Positions 18,303 through 26,464 of a DNA stretch of 59,129 bases are shown in pieces. Source of the DNA: UBA5336 sp964412785 (GTDB lineage Bacteria; Pseudomonadota; Alphaproteobacteria; Caulobacterales; Hyphomonadaceae); the NCBI GenBank assembly GCA_964412785.1, contig CAYPQD010000014.1, positions 1 to 59,129 of the forward strand. The letters run 5' to 3'. Numbering within the stretch: the stretch's first letter is position 1; every line of letters begins with the position of its first letter. The notes beneath the pieces were generated by a model, which was given only the letters and a program-made list of their open reading frames with translations, was not told where the DNA came from and ran no database searches. The position numbers were made by a program, and so were the translations under genes.

Positions 18303-19352
18303 ATGGCGTTCGACGGACGAGACGGCAGCGGCTACGCAGAGGAAAATCGTGTCGTGATGGTTATTGGCGGGCGCGATTTCGATCCGGCAGAGGCGACAGA
18401 AAGCCCCGTATCGGTTGCCATCCGGAGCCTGTGGCAGAGGATCAAGGTGCTGGGCGTGGGCGCCCTGGCTGTCGGGGTTGTCGGTGCCTATCCGTTTCTT
18501 GCCGTTCAGGGACACAAGGTTGACACATCGCCGGTCAAGCTGACGGGTGACGAACCCTGGGCTGCCCCGGATGCCGGTGTTGCGATCACCCTGATCGCGC
18601 GCGAACTTCACGGCACAGGCTGGGTCGCCGACAAGGCCGACTGGGAACCGGCGGCACGCCTTCGCGCCATGCCGGCCTGGCAGGTCGGGCTTGCCTCTGC
18701 CTTATCGGACTATACCGCCCTGACCGCCACGCTCGCCTCGCCGGCCGATGCCGGCACCGACAGCGACCTGATCGCGGCCAGCCGCCTTCTGCGCCCTGTG
18801 GACCGGCAGGACATGACACCGCGCCTGATGGCCGCCGCCGAGGCGCTGGCGCGCTATGAGGGACGGGTTGATCACGGCCTTGCCTTGCGTCTCAGTTCGC
18901 GCGACCAGGTGGCGCAGGTGATCAGTCTGTTTGCGCACTGGAATGTCGGCTCGGCAGAAGCGCTCGACCGCCTTGTCAACCAGCCGACGACCTGGCCGGC
19001 CAGCGATCAGGACATCGCCACCTTCTACGAGACGCGGGCACGCGCGCACGTGGCCTACAACCTCCTCAACGCCTTGGTCGAGAGCCAGCCGGCGCTGACC
19101 GAGGGCGCAGCCCTGCGTGCCCAGGTGCGCGAGGTACAGTTGCAGCTGGAGCGGATTTCCGGTCTTGATCCGGTTTTTGTCAACAACGCCCCGGGCGACC
19201 GTCCGCTGTCGGGCAGCCATCTGGCTGCAATGGCCTATCACTCCGTGCGCGCCGCCGAAGCCAGCGAGGTCCTGGCCGGCATGCTGCGCACGGCTGATCC
19301 GGACCTGCAGGTTGCTGAAACCGGCTTCAGCTTCATTGCTGCGTCTCCGTAG
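18303..19352 (+). CDS. DUF2333-like membrane-anchored protein
   Basis: A 349-residue protein with a polar 47-residue N-terminus, one transmembrane helix (LGVGALAVGVVGAYPFLAV) and a periplasmic region with WAAPDAGVAITLIARELHGT and WEPAARLRAMPAWQVGLASA, sequences I associate with the uncharacterised DUF2333 family. Most of the periplasmic part looks helical. Function is unknown. It stands alone, with gaps of over 100 bases on both sides. Confidence 0.75.
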   Translation: MAFDGRDGSGYAEENRVVMVIGGRDFDPAEATESPVSVAIRSLWQRIKVLGVGALAVGVVGAYPFLAVQGHKVDTSPVKLTGDEPWAAPDAGVAITLIARELHGTGWVADKADWEPAARLRAMPAWQVGLASALSDYTALTATLASPADAGTDSDLIAASRLLRPVDRQDMTPRLMAAAEALARYEGRVDHGLALRLSSRDQVAQVISLFAHWNVGSAEALDRLVNQPTTWPASDQDIATFYETRARAHVAYNLLNALVESQPALTEGAALRAQVREVQLQLERISGLDPVFVNNAPGDRPLSGSHLAAMAYHSVRAAEASEVLAGMLRTADPDLQVAETGFSFIAASP

Positions 19353-19468
19353 ACCGGATGCGACCGGCGCGGGATTGAAACCGGCGCGCCGCCTTGCCAC
19401 CTTCCTGGTCAGACGCAGTCCGCGCGCAGCGGACCGGCATCCCGATTGAAGGAGCTTCGACGCACGCG

Positions 19469-20050
19469 ATGTTCATCCAGACCGAACCGACCCCGAACCC
19501 GGACACCCTGAAATTCCTGCCGGGCCAGGAGGTCGCCGGCGGAGCGGGTCCTTTCGACTATGCGGGCGCCGAGGCCGCCGCCGCCAGCCCGCTCGCACGG
19601 GCCCTGTTCGAGGTGGATGGCGTGGAGCGGGTATTCCTCGGCGGGGATTTTGTCTCCGTCAGCAAGACGCCGGCTGCGGACTGGATACATGTCCGCCCGC
19701 TTGTGATCGCTTCGATCATGGATCATTACATGGCCGGCCTGCCCGTGGTGGACGGCGAGACGGACCCGGCGGGTAGCGAGAGCGGCGACGAGACGGTCTA
19801 TGAGGGTGAGGTGGCGGAGATCGTGGCGGAGATCCGCGATCTCATCGACACGCGCGTGCGTCCGGCTGTCGCCCAGGATGGCGGCGACATCGTGTTTGAC
19901 CGGTTCGAGCCGGAAACCGGGGTCGTGCGCCTGCACATGCGCGGCGCCTGTGCGGGCTGCCCCTCCTCGGTCTACACCCTGAAGCAGGGTATCGAGAACA
20001 TGCTGAAGGCCTATGTGCCCGAAGTCACGGCAGTCGAGGCCGCCCTCTGA
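19469..20050 (+). CDS. NifU-like iron-sulfur scaffold protein (NfuA/Nfu1 type)
   Basis: A 193-residue Fe-S carrier. The N-terminal Nfu_N domain begins MFIQTEPTPNPDTLKFLPG and resembles the mitochondrial Nfu1 arrangement; the C-terminal NifU domain carries the cluster-binding CXXC in RGACAGCPSSVYTLKQGIE. A longer frame begins 25 codons earlier, but conserved sequence starts at 19469. The GGAG upstream is about 15 bases away, rather far, so expression may be modest. It is not linked to suf or isc genes here. Confidence 0.93.
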   Translation: MFIQTEPTPNPDTLKFLPGQEVAGGAGPFDYAGAEAAAASPLARALFEVDGVERVFLGGDFVSVSKTPAADWIHVRPLVIASIMDHYMAGLPVVDGETDPAGSESGDETVYEGEVAEIVAEIRDLIDTRVRPAVAQDGGDIVFDRFEPETGVVRLHMRGACAGCPSSVYTLKQGIENMLKAYVPEVTAVEAAL

Positions 20051-20147
20051 GCCGCCTGATCCGCAGAATTGACGCAGCCCGCCGGCGCGCCACTTCTTCC
20101 TGCCAGACCCCCTGTTATCCAGACACCGCCCGGGAAGGACCTTCCGC

Positions 20148-20753
20148 ATGACGCATCCCGTCAATGACAACGCGCTCGACACCCTGTTCCGCAATGCACG
20201 CAGCTATAATGGCTTCGAGCCCCGTGACGTTCCGGAAACAATTGTGCGCGCTGTCTATGACCTGACCAAGTGGGGGCCGACCAGCGCCAATTGCTGTCCG
20301 GCCCGGTTCCTTTACATTCACTCCGAGCAGGGCAAGGAACGCCTCCTGCCCCACATGGCGGCCGGCAACCGAGACAAAGTCCGCCAGGCGCCCTGGGTGG
20401 TCATCATCGCCCATGATATCGAGTTCCAGGAGAAGCTGCCGGAGCTGTTTCCGCACAATCCGGGCGCCAGGAACTGGTTCAACGACCCGGAAAACCGCCT
20501 GGCCACCGCCTTCAGGAACGGCACGCTTCAAAGCGCCTATTTCCTGTTCGCCGCGCGCGCGCTTGGCCTCGACACCGGCCCGATGTCCGGCTTCAGCAAT
20601 GAGGGCGTGGACGAGGAGTTCTTCCTGTCCTGCGATGACGAGATGAAAACCTGGCGGTCCAACTGGATCTGCAATCTCGGCTACGGCACCAGCGAGAACC
20701 TGTTTGACCGCTCGCCGCGCCTGTCCTTCGAGCAGGCCGGGCGGATCATCTGA
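20148..20753 (+). CDS. nitroreductase family protein, RutE/HadB-like
   Basis: A 201-residue FMN-dependent reductase. The sequence YDLTKWGPTSANCCPARFLY and MSGFSNEGVDEEFF, with a conserved N-terminal ARSYNGF, match the RutE branch (malonic semialdehyde reductase) of the nitroreductase superfamily. No other rut genes for pyrimidine breakdown lie nearby, so the physiological substrate is uncertain and the rutE name is not assigned. It precedes tsaB by 41 bases. Confidence 0.85.
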   Translation: MTHPVNDNALDTLFRNARSYNGFEPRDVPETIVRAVYDLTKWGPTSANCCPARFLYIHSEQGKERLLPHMAAGNRDKVRQAPWVVIIAHDIEFQEKLPELFPHNPGARNWFNDPENRLATAFRNGTLQSAYFLFAARALGLDTGPMSGFSNEGVDEEFFLSCDDEMKTWRSNWICNLGYGTSENLFDRSPRLSFEQAGRII

Positions 20754-20794
20754 CGACGGTGCAAGGGGTCCGGCCCGCCGGGACACAACCGGTC

Positions 20795-21424
20795 ATGCGC
20801 ATCCTTGCTATCCACACCGCGCAGCGCGGCTGCGACGTCGCCCTGGTTGCCGATGGCAAACCTGTCACGGTGCGCACAGATGCTGAGCCCACGGGACAGG
20901 ACCAGCGCCTGCCGGGACTTGTCAGAACGGTTCTCGCCGAGGCCGGCCTGACCCTCGGCTCGCTTGACCGGCTCGCCGTCGTCACGGGCCCTGGCAGCTT
21001 TACCGGGGTGCGCATCGGCGTTGCCTTTGCGCGTGGTCTGGCCCTCGTCAGCGGGCGTTTGGTGATCGGTATCACCACACTGCAGGCGGCCCTGCCCCAT
21101 GGCTTTGCCGGCCCGGCCCTGGTCGCGTTGCAAGCAAAGCGCCGCCCGCCGGACCAGACCGTCTGGGTGCAGACCTTCACCGCGGGCCGCAGCGATGGTC
21201 CGCCCACGGAGGAGCGCGTGGACGACCTTGCCGCCCGCGCCGCTGGACGGATGGTGTTCAGCGACTGGCCGGACGGCCTGACGGCCCTGGCCGATTTCAG
21301 GCTGGCCGCACCCTCGGCTGTCGAGGCTGCCTGCCATGCCGCCGGGATGGACCCATCGGCCGCACCGGCAGACCCGGTCTATGTGCGTCCGCCTGACGCC
21401 GCCCTGCCCATGGGGCCGCGATGA
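20795..21424 (+). CDS. tsaB: tRNA threonylcarbamoyladenosine biosynthesis protein TsaB
   Basis: TsaB (209 residues) partners TsaD in making the universal t6A modification of ANN-decoding tRNAs. The ASKHA-fold N-terminus MRILAIHTAQRGCDVALV and the loop VVTGPGSFTGVRIGVAFARG are diagnostic. A frame opening 12 codons earlier is less likely because homologues begin at MRILAIHT. It overlaps rimI by ATGA; a tsaB-rimI pair is widespread. Confidence 0.94.
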   Translation: MRILAIHTAQRGCDVALVADGKPVTVRTDAEPTGQDQRLPGLVRTVLAEAGLTLGSLDRLAVVTGPGSFTGVRIGVAFARGLALVSGRLVIGITTLQAALPHGFAGPALVALQAKRRPPDQTVWVQTFTAGRSDGPPTEERVDDLAARAAGRMVFSDWPDGLTALADFRLAAPSAVEAACHAAGMDPSAAPADPVYVRPPDAALPMGPR

Positions 21425-21891
21425 GCCCGCCGCCGCTGCTGGTGCTGTACCCGGACGACGCCGCGCGCCTTGCCGACCTGTTTCGGCGTGCCCGCCTCCG
21501 GCCCGCCTGGAGCGAGCAGGCCATCGCAGGCATCCTCGGCGACCCGGGCGGTGCCGCATTCGCCGTGGCAACGCGCGACCCGTCTGTCCTCGCCGCTGGC
21601 CTTCTGGTGCGCCGGTCGGGCCCCGAAACGGAAATTCTCGCCCTTGCCACGGCCTCGGACGTGCGCCGAACCGGCCAAGCCCGAGCGCTGCTCGGGGCCC
21701 TTGCCGCCAATGAGGGGCGCCGCGGCACGGCGCGCCTGCTCCTGGAGGTTGCTGCCGACAACGCGCCGGCCCGAGCGCTCTACACGGCATGTGGCTATCG
21801 CGAGGATGGCCGACGGCCTCGGTATTATCGCCGCGAGGGCTGTGGCCGCGTTGATGCGCTGCTGATGTCACGCCGACTGGCGCTGGAATAG
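21421..21891 (+). CDS. rimI: ribosomal-protein-alanine N-acetyltransferase RimI-like
   Basis: GNAT acetyltransferase of 156 residues. The acetyl-CoA pyrophosphate loop region is VRRTGQARALLGAL, a slightly altered RxGxA/G form, followed by LLEVAADNAPARALYTACGY, the classic RimI motif, and YYRREGCGRVDALLMSR. Context (after tsaB, before fur) is the standard alphaproteobacterial order. RimI acetylates the N-terminus of ribosomal protein S18 in E. coli; substrate here is inferred. Confidence 0.9.
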   Translation: MSPPPLLVLYPDDAARLADLFRRARLRPAWSEQAIAGILGDPGGAAFAVATRDPSVLAAGLLVRRSGPETEILALATASDVRRTGQARALLGALAANEGRRGTARLLLEVAADNAPARALYTACGYREDGRRPRYYRREGCGRVDALLMSRRLALE

Positions 21892-21927
21892 CTGGACTTC
21901 CTTCCCCAACGCCACCATGCTCGCGTC

Positions 21928-22347
21928 ATGAACCGGATCGAATCCCTCTGCATCGAAAAGGGGCTCAGGATGACGCAGCCGCGGCGCGTGATCGCACGCG
22001 TGCTGTCGGACGCCGATGATCATCCGGATGCAGAGGAGCTGCATCGCCGCGCCAATGCGCTCGACACGTCCATCTCGCTCGCCACGGTCTACCGCACTGT
22101 GAAGCTGTTTGAGGATTATGGCATCATCGAGCGTCATGACTTTCGCGATGGGCGTTCACGCTATGAGGAAGCGCCAGAGGAGCACCATGACCATTTGATC
22201 GACATCAAGACCGGCAATGTGGTGGAGTTCCATTCCGAAGAGATCGAGGCCCTGCAGGAAGAGATTGCCCGCAGGCTCGGCTACCGGCTGGTCGATCACC
22301 GCCTTGAGCTTTACGGCGTGAAGCTGAGCGAGAATGACGGGGCCTGA
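21928..22347 (+). CDS. fur: Fur family transcriptional regulator
   Basis: Metal-responsive repressor of 139 residues. The winged helix contains SLATVYRTVKLFEDYGII for DNA recognition, and the dimerisation domain has the metal-binding cluster EEHHDHLIDIKTGNVVEF. It has none of the CXXC zinc cysteines found in E. coli Fur, which is usual in the alphaproteobacterial Fur/Mur branch, where the effector may be iron or manganese. Position after rimI matches Caulobacter fur. No 4-bp overlap: it is separated from rimI by 36 bases. Confidence 0.92.
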   Translation: MNRIESLCIEKGLRMTQPRRVIARVLSDADDHPDAEELHRRANALDTSISLATVYRTVKLFEDYGIIERHDFRDGRSRYEEAPEEHHDHLIDIKTGNVVEFHSEEIEALQEEIARRLGYRLVDHRLELYGVKLSENDGA

Positions 22348-22387
22348 CCGATTGTCGGGCCGTCGCAGTGCCGGGCATCGGCCGAGG

Positions 22388-22422
22388 ATTAAGGGCGGTT
22401 TCCGGCCAGATTGACCCACTTT
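22388..22422 (-). repeat. 35-bp repeat shared with 36.47 kb, mobile-element-end-like
   Basis: On the minus strand it reads AAAGTGGGTCAATCTGGCCG and continues GAAACCGCCCTTAAT. The copy near 36.47 kb differs at only two substitutions and one single-base gap. GTGGGTCAAT-type sequences recall ends of IS21-family elements, from memory only. No transposase frame is adjacent, so this would be a remnant. Confidence 0.6.
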
Positions 22423-22475
22423 GAGGGGTATATTTTGGGGTCTGCTCCTGTCCCTGACACAAAATTCCAGCGCTC

Positions 22476-22557
22476 ACACCAGTGTGCGCAGATGATGGTC
22501 CATCTGCGCCCGGCCTCGCGCTGCAAGGATCGGTTTCGGGTGCATGCAGCTTGGTAC
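22476..22557 (+). repeat. dispersed hairpin repeat, copy B (internally deleted)
   Basis: Bounded by ACACC and GGTAC. The left hairpin GCGCAGATGATGG/CCATCTGCGC is well preserved, but about 32 bases carrying the central GGCGC hairpin are absent compared with copy F. The right arm ends TGCATGCAGCTTGGTACC. Its right arm faces the 3' end of the ECF sigma gene, about 30 bases after that stop codon. Confidence 0.85.
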
Positions 22558-22586
22558 CAGGCGGCTCAAATTCGGATGAAAAGGCT

Positions 22587-23147
22587 CTAAATTCCGATCT
22601 CTGCCGCCAGCCAGGCGCGCGCGCGCACCCAGTCCCGCCGCACCGTTCGCGAGGTGACACCGATGATCTCGGCGGTCTCCTCCTCGGTGAAACCTGCAAA
22701 GAAGCGGCAGTCGACCACCTGTTCCAGACGCGGATCCAGGTCGCGAAGGGCCCGCATCAGGTCGCCGATGGCCACGACCTGCTCGGGCGTCTCGGCCATT
22801 TCCGGGATCAGGCTCTCGATCTCGTCGATCGGCACATGCGCCGCCCCGCCGCCCCGCTTGTCCGCCAGCCGGGCGCGCGCATAGTCAGTCAGGACGTGAC
22901 GCATCGCAATCGCGGCGGAGCGCAGGAAGTGCCGCTCATCGCTCCAGCCGGACGAGCGCGCCAGGCGGATATAGCTTTCGTGCAGGATGTCGGTGGTGCG
23001 CAGAGTCGGGTCGCCTCGGCTGCGGCGCCGCTGGGCGCGGGCAATGCGTTTCAGCTCATCGTAATGCGCAGCGGCGAGTTCATCGGCCACACGGCGCTCC
23101 TCATTGGCATAGCCGCAGCTCCCGGGATCGCAGGCCTGATTGCTCAT
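22587..23147 (-). CDS. ECF-type RNA polymerase sigma factor (Sig-70 X6-like)
   Basis: A 186-residue sigma factor with a region 2 (AAHYDELKRIARAQRRR ... TTDILHESYIRLAR) and a region 4 helix-turn-helix (FFAGFTEEETAEIIGVTSRT, then VRRDWVRARAWL). The YDELKRIA and TLRTTDILHESYIRL segments are those of the X6 subgroup, which is often linked to Ser/Thr kinases; none is visible here. It has no recognisable anti-sigma gene. Its start overlaps the stop of the upstream methyltransferase gene by ATGA, so the two are co-expressed. Target promoters are unknown. Confidence 0.88.
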   Translation of the reverse strand: MSNQACDPGSCGYANEERRVADELAAAHYDELKRIARAQRRRSRGDPTLRTTDILHESYIRLARSSGWSDERHFLRSAAIAMRHVLTDYARARLADKRGGGAAHVPIDEIESLIPEMAETPEQVVAIGDLMRALRDLDPRLEQVVDCRFFAGFTEEETAEIIGVTSRTVRRDWVRARAWLAAEIGI

Positions 23148-24217
23148 TCCCGGCGGCGCCAGGTGGTGACCTTGGTCAGGAAAGCACTGACCGCCGAGAC
23201 CTGAACGAAACCGGCTTCGCTGAGGGCAGCGTCCATGTCCCAGGCGAGATAGCTCTTGTAGAACGGCTCATGGAACCCTTCAGGGAAGAATTCCAGCATG
23301 CCGTCGATCCCGGGCGTGTCACCGGTCTGCAGGCTGTCGGCGAGGACGAAGGTGCCGCCTGGCTTCAGAACGCGGGCCACTTCTGCAAGGACGGCATGGC
23401 GCACCCGAGGCGGCAGTTCATGGAAGAGGTAAACCGAGGTCGCCATGTCGAGCGAGGCGTCGGCGAGGGGCAAGGATTCGGCATTGCCCTCCATTACCTC
23501 CGCCTGGCGCCAGCGTGCCAGCCGGCGGCGCGCCTCGTCCGCATAGTTCGGCGACAGGTCGAGCCCGCTCGCCTTCAGTCGCGGATAGGCTGTCAGCACC
23601 TGCTCGAGGAAGCGCCCGGTGCCGCAGGCGATGTCGAGCAGACTGACCGCGCGCTGGTCTTGACCCCTGAGCGCACGGGCAAGCTCGGCAAGTGCGATCC
23701 TGCGCATCGCGTCGGCGGCCCCGGTGAACAGGGTCTCGACCTGGTGATCGTAGATCCGGGCGCTGTCATCGGACAGCCAGCCATCGGTCTGATAGTGAAA
23801 ATTCTGCCGGTAATAAGCCGGATAGCGCTCCACCGCGACGTCTTCACGCCGGCGCACCTCGACGCCGTCGCGTTTCAGCCGGCGTGCATCGACGGCCTCG
23901 ACATCGCGCAGGAAGGCGCGCGAGACCCCGAGCGCACGCAGGGCGCGGCCAAGCGCCAGATCGTTCGGCGGCGGGTACAGCCCGGCCTCTATATTTTCCC
24001 GGTCCATGCGGAACAGGCGGAAAAACTCCCGGCGCAGCACCGTGCGATCCGGCGCACCCGCGCTCGGGCGGAAGGGTGGCTCGCCGGGACGGGTGTAACC
24101 GGAACTGCGGCGCAGGGCGGCCATGTAGTGCGCGCCGTACCAGGCGGTGCGCAGCCCCTGCGCTGCGGCATACCGGGCGCGGCCGAGGCCGATGGCGGTG
24201 TTGCTGATCACTCCCAT
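23144..24217 (-). CDS. class I SAM-dependent methyltransferase
   Basis: A 357-residue protein with a helical N-terminal half of about 165 residues and a C-terminal Rossmann methyltransferase. SAM-binding motif I is LLDIACGTGRFLEQVL, followed by LKASGLDLSPNYADEARRRL, the acidic motif LPLADASLDMATSVYLFHEL and RVLKPGGTFVLADSL. The last parts resemble UbiE-like C-methyltransferases, but the N-terminal extension is not typical of UbiE, and the substrate is unknown. The start is uncertain: the frame opens 19 codons earlier and no clear ribosome-binding site precedes either ATG. Confidence 0.82.
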   Translation of the reverse strand: MGVISNTAIGLGRARYAAAQGLRTAWYGAHYMAALRRSSGYTRPGEPPFRPSAGAPDRTVLRREFFRLFRMDRENIEAGLYPPPNDLALGRALRALGVSRAFLRDVEAVDARRLKRDGVEVRRREDVAVERYPAYYRQNFHYQTDGWLSDDSARIYDHQVETLFTGAADAMRRIALAELARALRGQDQRAVSLLDIACGTGRFLEQVLTAYPRLKASGLDLSPNYADEARRRLARWRQAEVMEGNAESLPLADASLDMATSVYLFHELPPRVRHAVLAEVARVLKPGGTFVLADSLQTGDTPGIDGMLEFFPEGFHEPFYKSYLAWDMDAALSEAGFVQVSAVSAFLTKVTTWRRRE

Positions 24218-24356
24218 GTTGCTTAATCTGGCCGGGCCAGCGGGAAAGTCCAGACGCGGCCACCATGAACTCATGCTTCAGCCGGCGTTCAGGCTGCGTG
24301 AGGAAGGGTTTGGTGCAAAGTGCGGCCTGCTCCGCCGCTGCCGATTATGGAGAGAC

Positions 24357-25028
24357 ATGTCCGCCATGCGACGCCTCACCCTGCTTGCCGGCCTGACCGC
24401 CGGTGCCACGATGCTCGCTGCCGCCCCAGCCACCGCCCAGTCCTGGGGCTATGATCAGGGCGATCGCTATGGTGCCCCGACCCATATTGATGCGTGCCGC
24501 GAGACCCGCAATGAACAGCGCCTGATTGGCGGCCTGATCGGCGGGGTTGCCGGGGCCGCCCTCGGCGGCGCTCTGGCCGAGGACGATGACGATGACCGCT
24601 ATTACGGTCACCACGGCAGGCGCGGGGGCCGCTATTACCGGTATCATGACTATGACGACAATGGCGGCGACGAGGTGGCGGGCATCGTCATCGGCGCGCT
24701 GATTGGTGGGCTGGCCGGCAGCGAGCTGGCCGGTTCGGCGAGCGGCAATTGCGAGCCGTGGCGTTATGGTGAGGTGCCGCCGCCGACACGCCAGGCCTCT
24801 GGCTATGGCTGGGAGGGGCCGGTGGAGGTGCGCCGCACGGCCGGGTATTCCGACGACATTTATGGTGGCGCGCGCGATGACAGCCGCGTGCGCGACTGTG
24901 AACTGGTCTGGCGCGAGACCCGCCTGCCAGACGGGCGGCTGGTGCGCGAACAGGTCGAGGCGTGCCGCGATGGTGAGGTCTATTACGAGCCGCGCGTGCG
25001 CTATGGAGACTGGGGCCTGGAGGACTGA
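24357..25028 (+). CDS. exported glycine-zipper protein
   Basis: A 223-residue secreted protein with signal peptide LTLLAGLTAGATMLAAAPATAQS. The mature part has a first glycine-zipper helix (LIGGLIGGVAGAALGGALA), an Asp/His/Tyr/Arg-rich linker, a second zipper (IVIGALIGGLAGSELAGSA), and a C-terminal charged region with Cys-containing RDCELVWRET. Paired glycine zippers are found in outer-membrane 17-kDa antigen-type proteins. Most of the longer frame upstream lies before the GGAGAG signal at about 24350, so 24357 is chosen. Its TGA stop abuts a perfect palindrome. Confidence 0.8.
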   Translation: MSAMRRLTLLAGLTAGATMLAAAPATAQSWGYDQGDRYGAPTHIDACRETRNEQRLIGGLIGGVAGAALGGALAEDDDDDRYYGHHGRRGGRYYRYHDYDDNGGDEVAGIVIGALIGGLAGSELAGSASGNCEPWRYGEVPPPTRQASGYGWEGPVEVRRTAGYSDDIYGGARDDSRVRDCELVWRETRLPDGRLVREQVEACRDGEVYYEPRVRYGDWGLED

Positions 25029-25071
25029 TACCAAGCTGCACGGATCGGCTCCGATCCATGCAGCTTGGTAT
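25028..25071. repeat. solo palindrome derived from the dispersed repeat, copy C
   Basis: A 44-bp near-perfect inverted repeat: ATACCAAGCTGCACGGATCG on one arm and the mirrored CGATCCATGCAGCTTGGTAT on the other, with one mismatch pair and a minimal loop. It matches the right-hand arm of the full-length repeats but nothing of their left half. It begins on the last base of the TGA stop of the glycine-zipper gene and lies between convergent genes, so it could act as a bidirectional RNA hairpin. Confidence 0.9.
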
Positions 25072-25094
25072 AATTAGAGGCTGGCGGCCCTGTC

Positions 25095-25826
25095 TCAGGC
25101 CCGCCTGGCGTGAAAGAGCCGTTCGCGATTGCCGTCGCCGCCCGGGATCGGGCTGTCCGCCCAGGCAATGACAGGCCAGCCTCGTGCCGCCAGAAAGACG
25201 GCCAGGGCAGCCTCCGCGCACTGCACCGCGCCGGCGTCCCTGACAATCCCGCCCCGGCCCACATGGGGGCGGCCGACCTCGAACTGAGGCTTGAACAGGG
25301 CGACCAGCGCCGCCCCCGCAGCAGCCAGTGAAAGGGGCACAGGCAGCACCTTCTCCAGCGCGATGAAGCTGACATCGGCGACGATGAGCGATGGCGGTCC
25401 GGCGGGAAGGTCGCCAGGCGCAAGAGCGCGCGCGTCGGTGCCTTCGAGCACGGTCACGCGCAGGTCGGCAGCCATGCGCGGATGAATCTGCCCTCGTCCG
25501 ACATCGACCGCGGTCACATGGGTGGCGCCGCGCGTGCGCAGCACCTCGGTGAAGCCACCCGTGGATGCACCGATATCGAGGCAGACACGCCCCTCGGCCC
25601 TGACACCGAACACATCCAGCCCATGGGCCAGTTTCACCCCGCCGCGCGACACCCAGGGATGGGCCGCCTGCGCCTTGATCGCGGCGTCCAAGTCCAGCCT
25701 CTGCGAGGGTCTTCCCACGATGACGCCGTCGGCGCTGACGCGGCCGGCCTCGATCGCAGCGCGCGCAGCGGCGCGGCTGTCGAACAGCCCACGTTCAACC
25801 AGGAGCCGGTCGGCCCGTTCTTTCAT
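25095..25826 (-). CDS. tlyA: TlyA family rRNA 2'-O-methyltransferase / hemolysin-like protein
   Basis: A 243-residue protein with an N-terminal S4 RNA-binding domain (ERADRLLVERGLFDSRAAAR) and an FtsJ-like methyltransferase (VCLDIGASTGGFTEVLRTRG, VTAVDVGRGQIHP, LIVADVSFIALEKVLP). TlyA methylates ribosomal RNA cytidines in mycobacteria and confers capreomycin sensitivity; the older hemolysin label comes from the same family. In many alphaproteobacteria it follows dxs, but no dxs is next to it here. Confidence 0.93.
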   Translation of the reverse strand: MKERADRLLVERGLFDSRAAARAAIEAGRVSADGVIVGRPSQRLDLDAAIKAQAAHPWVSRGGVKLAHGLDVFGVRAEGRVCLDIGASTGGFTEVLRTRGATHVTAVDVGRGQIHPRMAADLRVTVLEGTDARALAPGDLPAGPPSLIVADVSFIALEKVLPVPLSLAAAGAALVALFKPQFEVGRPHVGRGGIVRDAGAVQCAEAALAVFLAARGWPVIAWADSPIPGGDGNRERLFHARRA

Positions 25827-25905
25827 CGCCGTCAGCCCTTCGTTCCGGACGAAGCGGCCCTATCTCGGCTCCTGAGAGTTGTCACCGCCCGAGGGAAGTT
25901 CCGCC

Positions 25906-26454
25906 ATGATCCGCACCAGTCTTGCCGCCATAATCCTCGCCGTCTCATTGCCTGCCTGTGCGCAGCAAACGCCGGAGGACCCGGCGCCCGCCGACAACAT
26001 GGCGGCTTCGGGCAGCGTCCTTGCCGGAAGGCTGATTGGCGTCACCGGCGCAGAGATCGGCGCAGTCAGCGTCAGGGAAGGTCCGCAGGGCATGATGCTG
26101 GAGGTGACAGTGGCGCCCGGCGCGCTTGCTCCAGGCTGGCATGGCCTGCATCTCCACCAGGTACCCGACTGTTCCGATGTTGGCGAGTTCAAGCGTTCTG
26201 GCGGCCATCTGGGCATGATCGCGGGCGGCCACGGCCTGCTCAATCCCGACGGGCCGGAATCGGGCGACCTGCCGAACATCTGGGCCGGCGCCGATGGCGC
26301 GGCGGGCTATGAGGCCTATTCAACCCTGTTCACGGCCGATGACGTGCGCGAGAATGACGGGGTGTCCCTGATCATCCATGCGAACCGCGACGACCATGTC
26401 AGCCAGCCGATCGGTGGCGCTGGCCCACGGGTTGCCTGCGCCGTGATCCGGTGA
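25906..26454 (+). CDS. CuZn superoxide dismutase-like lipoprotein
   Basis: A 182-residue exported protein with lipobox SLPACAQQ. The SodC fold is clear: copper ligands in HGLHLHQVPDCS, the bridging His in RSGGHLG, a zinc-region His in AGGHGLLNPDGP, the disulfide-type Cys in VPDCS and VACAVI, and a final copper His in LIIHANRDDHVSQP. The usual GPHxGDLPN zinc motif is GPESGDLPN here, so one zinc His is missing while the Asp remains. Activity is therefore uncertain. GAGGGA precedes the chosen ATG; the stop is ten bases from the convergent next gene. Confidence 0.85.
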   Translation: MIRTSLAAIILAVSLPACAQQTPEDPAPADNMAASGSVLAGRLIGVTGAEIGAVSVREGPQGMMLEVTVAPGALAPGWHGLHLHQVPDCSDVGEFKRSGGHLGMIAGGHGLLNPDGPESGDLPNIWAGADGAAGYEAYSTLFTADDVRENDGVSLIIHANRDDHVSQPIGGAGPRVACAVIR

Positions 26455-26464
26455 GCCCCGATCC

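Larger units (their letters stand above)
22348..22586. other. intergenic region between convergent fur and sigma-factor genes
   Basis: This gap carries two repeated sequences: a 35-bp motif shared with a site near 36.5 kb and dispersed repeat copy B. Between them lies an unassigned GGGTATATTTTGGGGTCTGC stretch. It reads as a graveyard of small mobile-element ends rather than a gene. Confidence 0.55.
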
